From the NCBI GenBank assembly GCA_018712915.1, contig DVGC01000061.1, positions 1 to 43,175 of the forward strand: 43,175 bases of DNA, in the 5' to 3' direction. The stretch's first letter is position 1. Every line of letters starts with the position of its first letter. Both the position numbers and the translations under genes were made by a program. The stretch is from Candidatus Copromonas faecavium (nom. illeg.). GTDB lineage: Bacteria > Bacillota > Clostridia > Lachnospirales > Lachnospiraceae. Shown here piece after piece: positions 17,271 through 25,660 of the stretch. A model generated the notes under the pieces. That model was not told where the DNA came from and searched no databases. It worked only from the letters and a program-made list of their open reading frames with translations.

Positions 17271-17891
17271 TCAGGCGGATTCCTCCTGTTCATAGAGGCG
17301 TGCGTACAGAAGGTCGCACAGGGAATCCGCATATGCCTGATCCGGAATATCACGTCCCGTGATCAGGAAATCCTGAATCAATTCATACCGCTTTAACACC
17401 AGTTCCTCCCCGGAAAGCTCCGGCTCTTCCATCAAAAGCTGTTCATCCAGTTCCTTTGCCGTATAGGTTTTTAAGAACCAGGAAAGAATGTCCTCTGTCT
17501 GCTGCTCTTCCTCGGCTGCCTCTTGCTTCAGAACGAAAGCGCGTTTCCTGGAGGAAAAGGCCACCAGGAAACAGCCGGCGGCCAGAAGGGCCGCCAGCAG
17601 CGGAAAAATCAGATCCATGGGCGCAATCAGGGGGAGACGGAGGATGCCCGTCAGATTCAGAAGGACAATGGCAGCCAGAACCCCGCCCATCAGAAAAAAT
17701 GCGGAAGCGGAGGAATGCATATCTTCATAGCGCTGTCCTTTATTGACATAAGCCCGGACCTGGGGGCGCTTTAACAATGCTTTTCCTGATTCTTCCGGCT
17801 CTGTTTCCTGTCTTGCCCGTTCTTCCAGACGGCGTCTTAACAGCTCGTCCTGTTCATCCTGTTCCATTTGCTGATTCTGAGACTGCGGCAT
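17271..17891 (-). CDS. hypothetical membrane protein
   Basis: I do not recognise this gene. The 206-residue product has a hydrophilic N-terminus of about 60 residues rich in Gln, Glu and Arg (QMEQDEQDELLRRRLEERA), two closely spaced hydrophobic segments (FFLMGGVLAAIVLLNLTGIL and LIFPLLAALLAAGCFLVAF), then an acidic helical C-terminal half. Both ends are predicted to be cytoplasmic. AAAGGA lies 7 bases before the ATG. It converges on sigE with only 17 bases between stop codons and no terminator visible there. Good ribosome site and sustained coding composition make it a real gene; function unknown. Confidence 0.72.
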   Translation of the reverse strand: MPQSQNQQMEQDEQDELLRRRLEERARQETEPEESGKALLKRPQVRAYVNKGQRYEDMHSSASAFFLMGGVLAAIVLLNLTGILRLPLIAPMDLIFPLLAALLAAGCFLVAFSSRKRAFVLKQEAAEEEQQTEDILSWFLKTYTAKELDEQLLMEEPELSGEELVLKRYELIQDFLITGRDIPDQAYADSLCDLLYARLYEQEESA

Positions 17892-17971
17892 TCTGTATTC
17901 CTTTCTTCTGCCCTATCTTTTATCGGTATCGCTTATTTTTAAATTCTGGCCAGCATGAGAACTCCTTTTTT

Positions 17972-18017
17972 GGCACCGGGATCCCGGCGGGATTCCGTAC
18001 GGCCGCGGCCGGCACAA
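17972..18017. repeat. 46-bp GC-rich palindromic repeat, copy 1
   Basis: Matches 18039-18084 at 44 of 46 positions. It contains the perfect 12-bp palindrome CCGGGATCCCGG followed by a CGGCCGCGGCCG inverted repeat. No coding function is seen. The 375-base gap 17892-18266 holds this pair, a small hairpin between the copies (18020-18038) and a weak degV promoter. Confidence 0.85.
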
Positions 18018-18038
18018 AGTGAAAACGCTGAGTTTTCA

Positions 18039-18084
18039 GGCACCGGGATCCCGGCGGGATTCCATACGGCCGTGGCCGGCACAA
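18039..18084. repeat. 46-bp GC-rich palindromic repeat, copy 2
   Basis: Second copy, 67 bases downstream of the first and in the same orientation, differing at two positions (G to A, C to T). The C to T change breaks part of the CGGCCGCGGCCG symmetry. Confidence 0.85.
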
Positions 18085-18173
18085 TGCGCAGACAATTGTT
18101 TTCACGGTGCTGTCAGATGGATGCATCATAGCATAATTTTAAAAATTCGTCCATAGTTTCCGGTGTTTTATAC

Positions 18174-18202
18174 TTCCATTTCCAAAAAAAATAAGGTAGA
18201 AT
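18174..18202 (+). promoter_or_regulatory. possible sigma-A promoter of degV operon
   Basis: TTCCAT (18174-18179), a 17-base spacer and TAGAAT (18197-18202). The -35 is weak (3 of 6), but the spacing and AT-rich spacer fit. Confidence 0.42.
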
Positions 18203-18266
18203 GGAGCATGGACAGAAAGAGAACATAAGAAAAATATAAGAAGGATACGAGGAAAGGGGCAGCTTT

Positions 18267-19163
18267 ATGAGAATAGCGGTGGTAACCGACAGCAACAGCG
18301 GGATTACCCAGAAACAGGGAGAGGAAATGGGAATCCAGGTGGTTCCCATGCCGTTTATGATTGATGGAGAAACATATTTTGAAGATATTACCTTAAGTCA
18401 GGAAGAATTTTATCAGCGGATGGAGAAAAATTCCGACATCTCCACCTCCCAGCCTGCGCCGAAATCGGTGACGGATCTCTGGGACAGCCTGCTTGCGGAA
18501 TACGACCAGGTGGTTCATATCCCCATGTCCAGCGGGCTTTCCAGCTCCTGTCAGACGGCTATGATGCTGGCAGCGGAAAGTCCTTACGAGGGACGGGTTT
18601 TTGTGGTGAACAATCACCGGATTTCCGTGACCCAGTATCAGGCGGTGAAAGACGCGCTGATGTTAGTCCGGCAGGGAGCCGACGGAGCGCACATCAAAAG
18701 CCGGCTGGAGGAAACGGGAAAGGATTCGGTAATCTTCGTTACCGTGGATACGTTAAAGTATCTAAAAAAAGGCGGGCGGATTACACCGGCAGCCGCGGCT
18801 TTGGGAACTCTGCTTAAAATCAAGCCGGTACTGATCATTCTGGGAGAGAAGCTGGATGCCTATGCCAAGGCAAGAACGATGAAACAGGCGAAGACCATCA
18901 TGCTGACGGCGATTCAGAAGGAGCTGGAAAACCGGTTTCATGACGGGGAATGCCGCCGGTGCCATCTGGCCATTACCCATACCTGCAATGAGGCTGCGGC
19001 TCTGGAGTTTAAGCGGGAGGTTGAGGAACGGTATCCGTACGCGGATGTGATCATGGCTCCGCTGTCCTTGAGCATTGCCTGCCATATCGGACCGGGCTGC
19101 CTGGCTGTGACAGCGACGAGAAAGATGGATGAGGAAAATGAAGAAGATCAGGGAGCAGCTTAG
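18267..19163 (+). CDS. DegV family fatty-acid-binding protein
   Basis: DegV/FakB-type protein that binds a fatty acid in a pocket between two domains; family members present the fatty acid to FakA kinase. 298 residues. Features: MRIAVVTDSNSGI at the start, the DISTSQPAP motif, HIPMSSGLSSSCQTA (ligand-binding Ser/Thr loop), VDTLKYLKKGGRI and the C-terminal HIGPGCLAV. AGGAAAGGGG lies about 8 bases before the ATG. No fakA is in the window. Its 3' end overlaps the histidine kinase start, so it heads the operon degV-kinase-GerMN-comEC. Confidence 0.93.
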   Translation: MRIAVVTDSNSGITQKQGEEMGIQVVPMPFMIDGETYFEDITLSQEEFYQRMEKNSDISTSQPAPKSVTDLWDSLLAEYDQVVHIPMSSGLSSSCQTAMMLAAESPYEGRVFVVNNHRISVTQYQAVKDALMLVRQGADGAHIKSRLEETGKDSVIFVTVDTLKYLKKGGRITPAAAALGTLLKIKPVLIILGEKLDAYAKARTMKQAKTIMLTAIQKELENRFHDGECRRCHLAITHTCNEAAALEFKREVEERYPYADVIMAPLSLSIACHIGPGCLAVTATRKMDEENEEDQGAA

Positions 19164-20610
19164 AAGCATTTATGAGAAGCATACGCCCAGCATCAAGCTT
19201 CCGATGGTTGTGATTGCCATTGTGTTTTGTATGATTCCGCTGATGATTCAGGGCAGGGTCCTGTCCAGTTCTTCCAGGCAGGCACAGATTGACCGCAGGA
19301 TCATCGACGTACAGAACCAGTGTCAGATCTTAAGCAACCGGATGTCACGGAATGGCTATCTGACCAATTCGGTGGTGGATAATGGCTCCATAGATTCGGA
19401 GCTTTCCACTCTGGCCGACCTTTTTAACGGGCGGATTCTGATTGTCAATTCCGGATTCCGGATTGTGAAGGATACGTTCTCCCTATCGGAAGGGAAGATT
19501 TGTATTTCTGAGGAGATTATCCGCTGCTTCCAGGGAGAAAATACCAACCGGTATGATACCAGGCGTCACTATTTTATCCTTGCCATACCGATTCCCGAGT
19601 ATGTTCAGGCAGCAGACGGGATGACGGCAGGAAAGACGGCCGGAGTCATGCTGGTGACGGCTTCCACGGAAAGCATGTTTGAACTGGAGGAGAGCTTGAA
19701 CGAGCGTGCCTCCCTGTTTCAGCTGATGGCTTTTGTGGTTCTGGCGATTCTGATTTTTACGGTGGTCAACGTCCTGATGCGTCCCTTTGAAAGCCTGGTG
19801 GCTTCCGTCGGCCATGTGACCGAGGGAAATCTGGATGAGGACATCGAGGAAGATACCTACCGGGAAACAAAGGAAATTTCCGGGATTATCAATAAGACTC
19901 TGGAAAAGCTCAAAGCTCTGGAGCAGTCCAGGCAGGAGTTTGTTTCCAATGTGTCCCATGAACTAAAGACGCCGATTACTTCCATTCGGGTTCTGGCCGA
20001 CTCTCTGATGGGGATGGAGGATGCGCCCAAAGAGCTGTATCAGGAGTTTATGCAGGATATTTCCGATGAGATTGACAGGGAAAGCAAAATCATCGATGAT
20101 TTGCTGAATCTGGTCAAGATGGATAAGGCCTCTCCGGAAAGCAACTTTGCTCCGGTTCAGATCAATGGGCTGGTGGAGATGATTTTAAAACGCCTGCGGC
20201 CCATCGCCAGAAAGCGGAACATTGAGCTGATTTTTGAGAGTATGCGGGAGGTGACGGCCGATGTGGATGAGGTGAAATTCTCTCTGGCCGTCAATAATCT
20301 GGTGGAGAACGCAGTAAAATACAATAAGGAGGACGGCTGGGTCCGGGTAACCCTGGATGCGGATCACAAATTTTTCTATCTGAAGGTGGCAGATTCGGGA
20401 ATCGGGATTCCCAAAGAACTGACAGAACGGGTTTTCGAGCGGTTTTACCGGGTGGATAAGGCCAGATCCCGGGAAACGGGAGGAACGGGTCTGGGATTGG
20501 CCATTACAAAAAGCGTGGTGCTTCTTCATCATGGCGCTATCCGTGTGGAGAGTCAGGAAGGGGAAGGAACCACATTTACTGTCCGGATTCCTTTAATTTA
20601 CATTCCTTAG
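19129..20610 (+). CDS. sensor histidine kinase (orphan, HAMP)
   Basis: Membrane sensor kinase of 493 residues: first membrane helix near residues 24-42, an extracellular sensor domain of about 150 residues, second helix near 197-218, HAMP, then HisKA with the H box SNVSHELKTPITSIR (His277) and the ATPase with the N box NNLVENAVKYN, G1 ADSGIGIPKE, F box and G2 GGTGLGLAI. The layout resembles WalK/PhoR/MtrB-type kinases. No response regulator gene adjoins it. It overlaps degV by 35 bases; an ATG at 19138 is an equally possible start. The GerMN lipoprotein gene follows after 12 bases. Confidence 0.93.
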   Translation: MRKMKKIREQLRSIYEKHTPSIKLPMVVIAIVFCMIPLMIQGRVLSSSSRQAQIDRRIIDVQNQCQILSNRMSRNGYLTNSVVDNGSIDSELSTLADLFNGRILIVNSGFRIVKDTFSLSEGKICISEEIIRCFQGENTNRYDTRRHYFILAIPIPEYVQAADGMTAGKTAGVMLVTASTESMFELEESLNERASLFQLMAFVVLAILIFTVVNVLMRPFESLVASVGHVTEGNLDEDIEEDTYRETKEISGIINKTLEKLKALEQSRQEFVSNVSHELKTPITSIRVLADSLMGMEDAPKELYQEFMQDISDEIDRESKIIDDLLNLVKMDKASPESNFAPVQINGLVEMILKRLRPIARKRNIELIFESMREVTADVDEVKFSLAVNNLVENAVKYNKEDGWVRVTLDADHKFFYLKVADSGIGIPKELTERVFERFYRVDKARSRETGGTGLGLAITKSVVLLHHGAIRVESQEGEGTTFTVRIPLIYIP

Positions 20611-20622
20611 GAGGGAGAAAGC

Positions 20623-21561
20623 TTGAAAATACATCATAAGGCCTGCCTGTTCTCCGTCCTGGTGCTCTGTATGGTGTTCCTGTTTGGATGCGGCCAGAGA
20701 GAGCAGGAGGAAGAACAGGGGGAGGCCTATACGATTTATTATCTGAATGCTGCCGGAAATCAGCTTTCCGGGGCAGAATACCGAACCGGTACAACGGAAC
20801 AGGAGACATTGATTCAGGAGCTGCTGGCGCAGATGACGGCGGTACCGTCCAACCTGGACTGCCTCAGCGCCATTCCGGAGCGGGTGGAAAAAATTACCTA
20901 CCGGGTGGAGGAAAATGTTCTTTACCTGTATGCGGATTCCAATTATGCTCTGATGGACACGGTACAGGAAATTCTCTGCCGGGCGGCATTAACCAAGACG
21001 CTGACCCAGGTGAGCGGCATTGATTATCTGAGCATTTACTGTGCGGAACAGCCCATCGTGGATGCGGCGGGGAATCCGGTGGGAATGCTGGCGGCCTCGG
21101 ATTTTGTGGACAGCATCCGGGATGTCAATTCCTTTGAAAAAACGGAGCTGACTCTGTATTTTGCCAATGAAGCCGGGGATGCCCTGGTGGAAGAGACAAG
21201 AACGGTGATGAGAAGCACCAATACATCCATGGAGCGCCTGATCATTGAGCAGCTGATTGCGGGACCGGAAACGGAGGGTGCGTATCCGACGATTCCGTCC
21301 AACGTGAAGCTTTTAAGTATTTCCATCAACGATTCGGTGTGCTCCATTAACCTGGATGCGGCGTTTCTGAACAACACCCTTCCGGTGCAGAATGACATTC
21401 CGATTTATTCCATCGTCAATTCTCTGCTGGAGCTTTCCACGGTGAACCGGGTGCAGATCCGTATCAACGGTTCTCAGGATGCGATGTTCCGGGATCAGAT
21501 TCCTTTAAACATAGTGTTTGAACGGAATTACGATTATATTGAGGGAGGACAGACAAATTAA
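20623..21561 (+). CDS. GerMN-domain lipoprotein (GerM-like)
   Basis: Secreted lipoprotein of 312 residues. The signal peptide ends in the lipobox LFGC (Cys23), so it would be lipidated by Lgt and anchored outside the membrane. Two GerMN domains follow: about residues 36-150 (YTIYYLNAAGNQL... to YLSIYC) and about 175-300 (ELTLYFANEAGD... to VQIRING), each with the ELLAQM/EQLIAGP-type helix. In Bacillus, GerM has two such domains and is needed for sporulation. In Actinobacteria, a GerMN lipoprotein (LpqB) works with the kinase MtrB. The start is TTG with TAGGAGGGAG about 5 bases upstream. Function by family and context, not proven. Confidence 0.85.
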   Translation: MKIHHKACLFSVLVLCMVFLFGCGQREQEEEQGEAYTIYYLNAAGNQLSGAEYRTGTTEQETLIQELLAQMTAVPSNLDCLSAIPERVEKITYRVEENVLYLYADSNYALMDTVQEILCRAALTKTLTQVSGIDYLSIYCAEQPIVDAAGNPVGMLAASDFVDSIRDVNSFEKTELTLYFANEAGDALVEETRTVMRSTNTSMERLIIEQLIAGPETEGAYPTIPSNVKLLSISINDSVCSINLDAAFLNNTLPVQNDIPIYSIVNSLLELSTVNRVQIRINGSQDAMFRDQIPLNIVFERNYDYIEGGQTN

Positions 21562-24085
21562 AAGACCTTTGCTGTATCTGACAGGGGGACTGGTACTTGG
21601 AGAGACAATGGCCCTTTGGATGACAGCAGGATGGGAATTATTTCTGACGGCAGCCTTTCTGCTGTTCTTTTCCTGCGGCCTGGCCCATGGCGGTATGGGC
21701 AGCGGGATGAGAAAAGCGGGGGCTGTCGTTTTTGCTGGATTTTTGTCCGGGCTTTTGTTTATGGAACTGGAGACCGCACGGTTTCAGAAAGAAGGGACGC
21801 TGTGGGAAACGGCAGAGGAGAAAATTCGGCTCCGGGGGAAGGTGGAGGTTATAGAAAAACGGGAAGAAGGGTACCGCCTGGTTTTGAGAGAGGTATCTGT
21901 GGAGAATGCGGCTGCAGCAGGCGGGGGTACAGAGGGAGGATTCGAGGGAAACCTGTCTGAAGGGAATGTGATCGCAGCAGGCGGACTCACAGAGGCTGCG
22001 GTCAGCGGAAAGACAGCAAAAGAAGCTGGTTTTGAAGGGGATATTCCGGCAGAAAACCTGGGAACTGTCAGGCGGGTGTTCTGCTATACGGACAGCGCAG
22101 ACGGCCTGAAAATCGGACAGGAAATCTGTGCTTTTGGAACGGGGGAAGAACCGGCACCGGCAGTCAACCCGGGGGGATTTGATTACAGGCTTTACTGCAG
22201 AGGAAAGGGCATCGGAGGCGCGTTCTATGCAGACCGGTATGAGGTGACGGACGAAACCTGCGACCGGATGGGAGAAGGTCTGCGGCAGCTGAGGCAGCTT
22301 CTTTCTGACAGACTGCAGGAGATTGCTCCCAGGGAGGATGCAGGGATTTTGATGGCCGTTCTTCTGGGAGACAGAACCTGGCTGGAGGATTCGGTATATG
22401 AGCTGTACCGGAGAAATGGGATTTCTCATCTTCTGGCCATCAGCGGTCTTCATGTTTCCGTGATTGGAATGGGAATCTGGAAAAGCTTTCGTAAAGGCGG
22501 AGCCGGGTTCTGGCTGTCCGGCGGGCTGGCTGCGGGACTTTTGCTTCTGTATGGAAAGATGGTGGGATTCGGCCCGTCAGTGGTCCGGGCCGTCTGCATG
22601 GCGTCTTTGTCTTTTCTGGCGAAGGCTTTCGGCAGGACTTACGATCTGCCTTCCGCCATGTGTGTGCCGTGCCTCGTTCTTCTTGCCGGATATCCATATC
22701 TTCTGACCCAGGCCGGGTTTCAGCTGTCTTTTCTGGCCATCGCAGCCATTTTCTATCCGGGAAGCGTTCTGCAGCGGCTCTTCAAAGGACGCCCTCTGTA
22801 TTCTGCCTTTTCTGTCAGCCTGTCGGTTCAGATGGTGACGGCTCCTGTCATTTTGTACCATTCCTTTGAACTTCCTCCATATGGAGTTTTTCTGAATCTG
22901 ATTGTGATTCCTCTGATGACTTATGTGGCAATTTCCGGTTTTGCCGGCCTTTTTGGTTCTTTCATCTGGATGACGGGCGGGGCCGCGTTTCTTGGCGGCG
23001 CGCATTATGTCCTGAGGCTTTATGAAGGAATCTGTGCATTTGCCGGGCATCTTCCGTTTTCCAATGTGGTTTTGGGCCGGCCGGAGTTCTGGCAGATGGC
23101 GCTGTATTACGTCTGTCTGGCGGGAGGGACGGTACTGCTGGAACGGTATCCGGAGACGGGAACGGGGAAAGGAAGAAAAGAGAGGGGACGGAAAGCCACA
23201 GGGGGCATAGGAGTTCTGCCTGCCATGGGGGTTCTGATATGGGTAACCGGATGCTTCTTCCTTCTTCCTGTCCGGCTGCCGGGATTTTCTGTTACCTTTC
23301 TGGATGTGGGGCAGGGAGACGGAATTTATATGGAAGCCAATGGGAAAACCATGCTGATGGACTGCGGCAGCTCCTGGGGAAATGAGGTGGGGGAGAACTG
23401 CCTGACGCCGTTTTTAAAAAGCCGCGGCGTGACAAGACTGGATGCGGTGGCCGTAAGCCATGGAGACTGGGATCATATCAGCGGCATCCGCTATCTTCTG
23501 GAAACGCCGGAGTCGGGAATTGCCATCGGGCGTCTGATTCTGCCGGAGGCCGGTACAGGAAAAATTTATGAAGAACTATGGGTTCTGGCGAAACAGCGGG
23601 GAATTGAGATAGAGCTTCTGGAGGCGGGGGAGCGGCTGGATGTTTTTGGGAAATCCATTCGGATGGAGTGCCTGTACCCGGAGGGCGAGTTTATCAGTGA
23701 GGACAGAAATGAAGAATCGCTGGTAATTTCTGTGCAATTCGGGAGATTTTCCATGCTTCTTACGGGGGATGTGGGAATTTCCGGAGAGAAATGGCTCCTG
23801 GAAAACGGGAAAATCCATCCGGCGACTGTTCTGAAAGCGGCCCATCATGGTTCCCCCACCTCTTCCGGAGAAGATTTTGTCCGGACTGTCCGTCCGGCGC
23901 TGGCTGTTTTTTCCTACGGAGAAGGAAACCGTTACGGTCATCCTCATAAAGAAGTGACAGAGCGGTTTCAGGCTGTGGGTTCTGAAATCTGCCGGACGGC
24001 GGAGATGGGAGCCATTCAAATCCGGACAAATGGGGAAAAAATCTGGGTGAAAGGTTACCGGAAGGCCCGGGGCCGCTTTCCTTGA
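21557..24085 (+). CDS. comEC: DNA uptake channel protein ComEC/Rec2
   Basis: Membrane channel that carries single-stranded DNA in natural transformation. Order: N-terminal helices, an OB-like DUF4131 region with an unusual Gly/Glu/Ala-rich insert near residues 120-170, the Competence domain with GILMAVLLGDRTWL and ISHLLAISGLHVSVIG, several helices, then a metallo-beta-lactamase domain with FLDVGQGDGIYME, SHGDWDHISG, LLTGDVG and LKAAHHGSPTSS. About 842 residues. The start is uncertain: the frame opens at TTG 21518, but the only good ribosome site (GGGAGG, 21543-21548) points to ATT at 21557, overlapping the gerM-like stop. No comEA is adjacent. Confidence 0.9.
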   Translation: MKRPLLYLTGGLVLGETMALWMTAGWELFLTAAFLLFFSCGLAHGGMGSGMRKAGAVVFAGFLSGLLFMELETARFQKEGTLWETAEEKIRLRGKVEVIEKREEGYRLVLREVSVENAAAAGGGTEGGFEGNLSEGNVIAAGGLTEAAVSGKTAKEAGFEGDIPAENLGTVRRVFCYTDSADGLKIGQEICAFGTGEEPAPAVNPGGFDYRLYCRGKGIGGAFYADRYEVTDETCDRMGEGLRQLRQLLSDRLQEIAPREDAGILMAVLLGDRTWLEDSVYELYRRNGISHLLAISGLHVSVIGMGIWKSFRKGGAGFWLSGGLAAGLLLLYGKMVGFGPSVVRAVCMASLSFLAKAFGRTYDLPSAMCVPCLVLLAGYPYLLTQAGFQLSFLAIAAIFYPGSVLQRLFKGRPLYSAFSVSLSVQMVTAPVILYHSFELPPYGVFLNLIVIPLMTYVAISGFAGLFGSFIWMTGGAAFLGGAHYVLRLYEGICAFAGHLPFSNVVLGRPEFWQMALYYVCLAGGTVLLERYPETGTGKGRKERGRKATGGIGVLPAMGVLIWVTGCFFLLPVRLPGFSVTFLDVGQGDGIYMEANGKTMLMDCGSSWGNEVGENCLTPFLKSRGVTRLDAVAVSHGDWDHISGIRYLLETPESGIAIGRLILPEAGTGKIYEELWVLAKQRGIEIELLEAGERLDVFGKSIRMECLYPEGEFISEDRNEESLVISVQFGRFSMLLTGDVGISGEKWLLENGKIHPATVLKAAHHGSPTSSGEDFVRTVRPALAVFSYGEGNRYGHPHKEVTERFQAVGSEICRTAEMGAIQIRTNGEKIWVKGYRKARGRFP

Positions 24086-24110
24086 CACGGATCTTATTAT
24101 TTGGTAAAGT
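24082..24110 (+). promoter_or_regulatory. sigma-A promoter of ccdA-tlpA fusion
   Basis: TTGACA (24082-24087), a 17-base spacer and TAAAGT (24105-24110). The -35 hexamer contains the comEC stop codon. Confidence 0.72.
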
Positions 24111-24147
24111 AACAGGGAAAAAATCTTACCCGTAAAGGAGAGGAAAC

Positions 24148-25560
24148 GTGGGTTTTTCACTTGATATTAATATACCGGCGGTCACGGTATTTTTACAGGG
24201 ACTTTTCAGCTTCTTTTCTCCCTGTGTACTGCCTGTGCTGCCGCTGTATCTGAGTTACCTGACCGGCCAGTCCAAAAAGAGCAGAGCCGGAGGAATGATC
24301 AACACGATTTTCTTTGTTATTGGAATCAGCTTCGCATTCTTTGTTCTCGGCTTCGGGGTGTCGGCCCTGGGTCTGTTTTTCCGGGGACATCAGCTGATGT
24401 TTGCCAGAATCGGCGGCATCCTGGTGATTCTGTTTGGCCTGTATCAGCTGGGGGCCTTTGGAACTTCGGAGGCCTTGTCCAGGGAACATCGCCTGCCCTT
24501 CCGGCTTAATGTGATGGCCATGTCGCCGGTAACGGCCCTTCTTCTTGGCTTTACATTCAGCTTTGCCTGGACTCCCTGCGTGGGGCCGGCGTTAGCCAGC
24601 GTCCTTCTGATGGCGGCATCGGCATCTGCCAGGGCGGCAGGATTTTTCCTCATTGGCGTTTATACGGCAGGTTTCGTGCTGCCGTTCCTGGCGGTGGGGC
24701 TGTTTACTTCAACGCTTCTCGCATTTTTTAAGAAACACAACCGGGTTGTCGTTTATGCGTCCAAGGCTGGGGCAGTCCTGATGATTTTCATGGGAATTTT
24801 TATGGTAACAGGACAGATGAACACAGTGACAGGCTACCTGTCGGAGATTTCCCTGGCAGATGGACAGGAGACAGCCGGAGAAGAGGACATGCCGCAGGGA
24901 GAAGACTCTGCACAGGAGGAGGTTTCTGATGCCGGGAAGGCATCCGGGGCGGGAGAAACTGCCGGCCCGCAGGATGCAGACGGTGAAACGGGAGAGGCCG
25001 TGGAGCCTGGCTCAGGAAATACAGCCGGAGGTTCGGGAGTCCCCGGAGCAGAGGGCGCAGATGGAGAACAGGAGGGAGCCGGAACCTCCGGGGAGAGCGC
25101 CCAGGAGGCCAATGTGCTTCCGGCCATCGATTTCACCCTGCAGGATCAGTTTGGAGAAACGCATACTCTGTCAGAATATAAGGGAAAAACGGTGTTCTTA
25201 AATTTCTGGGCGACCTGGTGTCACTGGTGTGTGACCGAGATGGACGACATTCAGAAGCTTTATGAGGAATACCAGGCAGCAGGAGACGATTCGGTGGTGA
25301 TTCTTGGAATTGCCGCTCCGGAATACGGTCAGGAAGGCACGGAGGAGGAGATTGCCGCTTTTCTTGAAGAGAACGGGTATACATATCCGGTGGTAATGGA
25401 TGAAGGAGGCAATGTGTTTACCAGCTACGGTGTATATTCCTATCCGACCACGTTTATGATTGATAAGGACGGCAACGTATTCGGATATGCACCGGGAATG
25501 CTGACAGAAGACATGATGCGAAGCATTATCGAACAGACGGTAACGGGAATCCGCCAGTAG
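24148..25560 (+). CDS. CcdA-TlpA fusion, transmembrane thiol-disulfide reductase
   Basis: Moves reducing power across the membrane to extracytoplasmic thiols. Residues 1-230 are a CcdA/DsbD-beta type six-helix domain with the two redox cysteines in FSPCVLPVLPLYLSYL and WTPCVGPALASV. A low-complexity Glu/Gly/Ala linker (about 235-325) follows. The C-terminal TlpA/ResA thioredoxin domain begins near residue 328 with DFTLQDQFGETHTLSEYKGK and has the active site WCHWC (Cys358, Cys361) and cis-Pro motif YPTTF. The start is GTG, with AAAGGAG about 7 bases upstream. The separate Bacillus counterparts are CcdA plus ResA or StoA. Possible clients here are the cysteine-bearing PBPs at 3186 and 5805 (inference). 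Confidence 0.93.
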   Translation: MGFSLDINIPAVTVFLQGLFSFFSPCVLPVLPLYLSYLTGQSKKSRAGGMINTIFFVIGISFAFFVLGFGVSALGLFFRGHQLMFARIGGILVILFGLYQLGAFGTSEALSREHRLPFRLNVMAMSPVTALLLGFTFSFAWTPCVGPALASVLLMAASASARAAGFFLIGVYTAGFVLPFLAVGLFTSTLLAFFKKHNRVVVYASKAGAVLMIFMGIFMVTGQMNTVTGYLSEISLADGQETAGEEDMPQGEDSAQEEVSDAGKASGAGETAGPQDADGETGEAVEPGSGNTAGGSGVPGAEGADGEQEGAGTSGESAQEANVLPAIDFTLQDQFGETHTLSEYKGKTVFLNFWATWCHWCVTEMDDIQKLYEEYQAAGDDSVVILGIAAPEYGQEGTEEEIAAFLEENGYTYPVVMDEGGNVFTSYGVYSYPTTFMIDKDGNVFGYAPGMLTEDMMRSIIEQTVTGIRQ

Positions 25561-25660
25561 AACGGAGGAGGACCATATCAGGACTTCGGCAGGGTTCCTT
25601 AAAGAGCGGGCAGCCGGAGGACGTCATATTTGAGAAAAGCATGGAAAGGAGGACAGGCGG

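Noticed and set aside
17254-24085. A defence island or mobile element around the 46-bp repeats and the unknown membrane gene
   Set aside because: No transposase, integrase, nuclease, toxin or attachment-site duplication is visible, and composition matches the neighbours.
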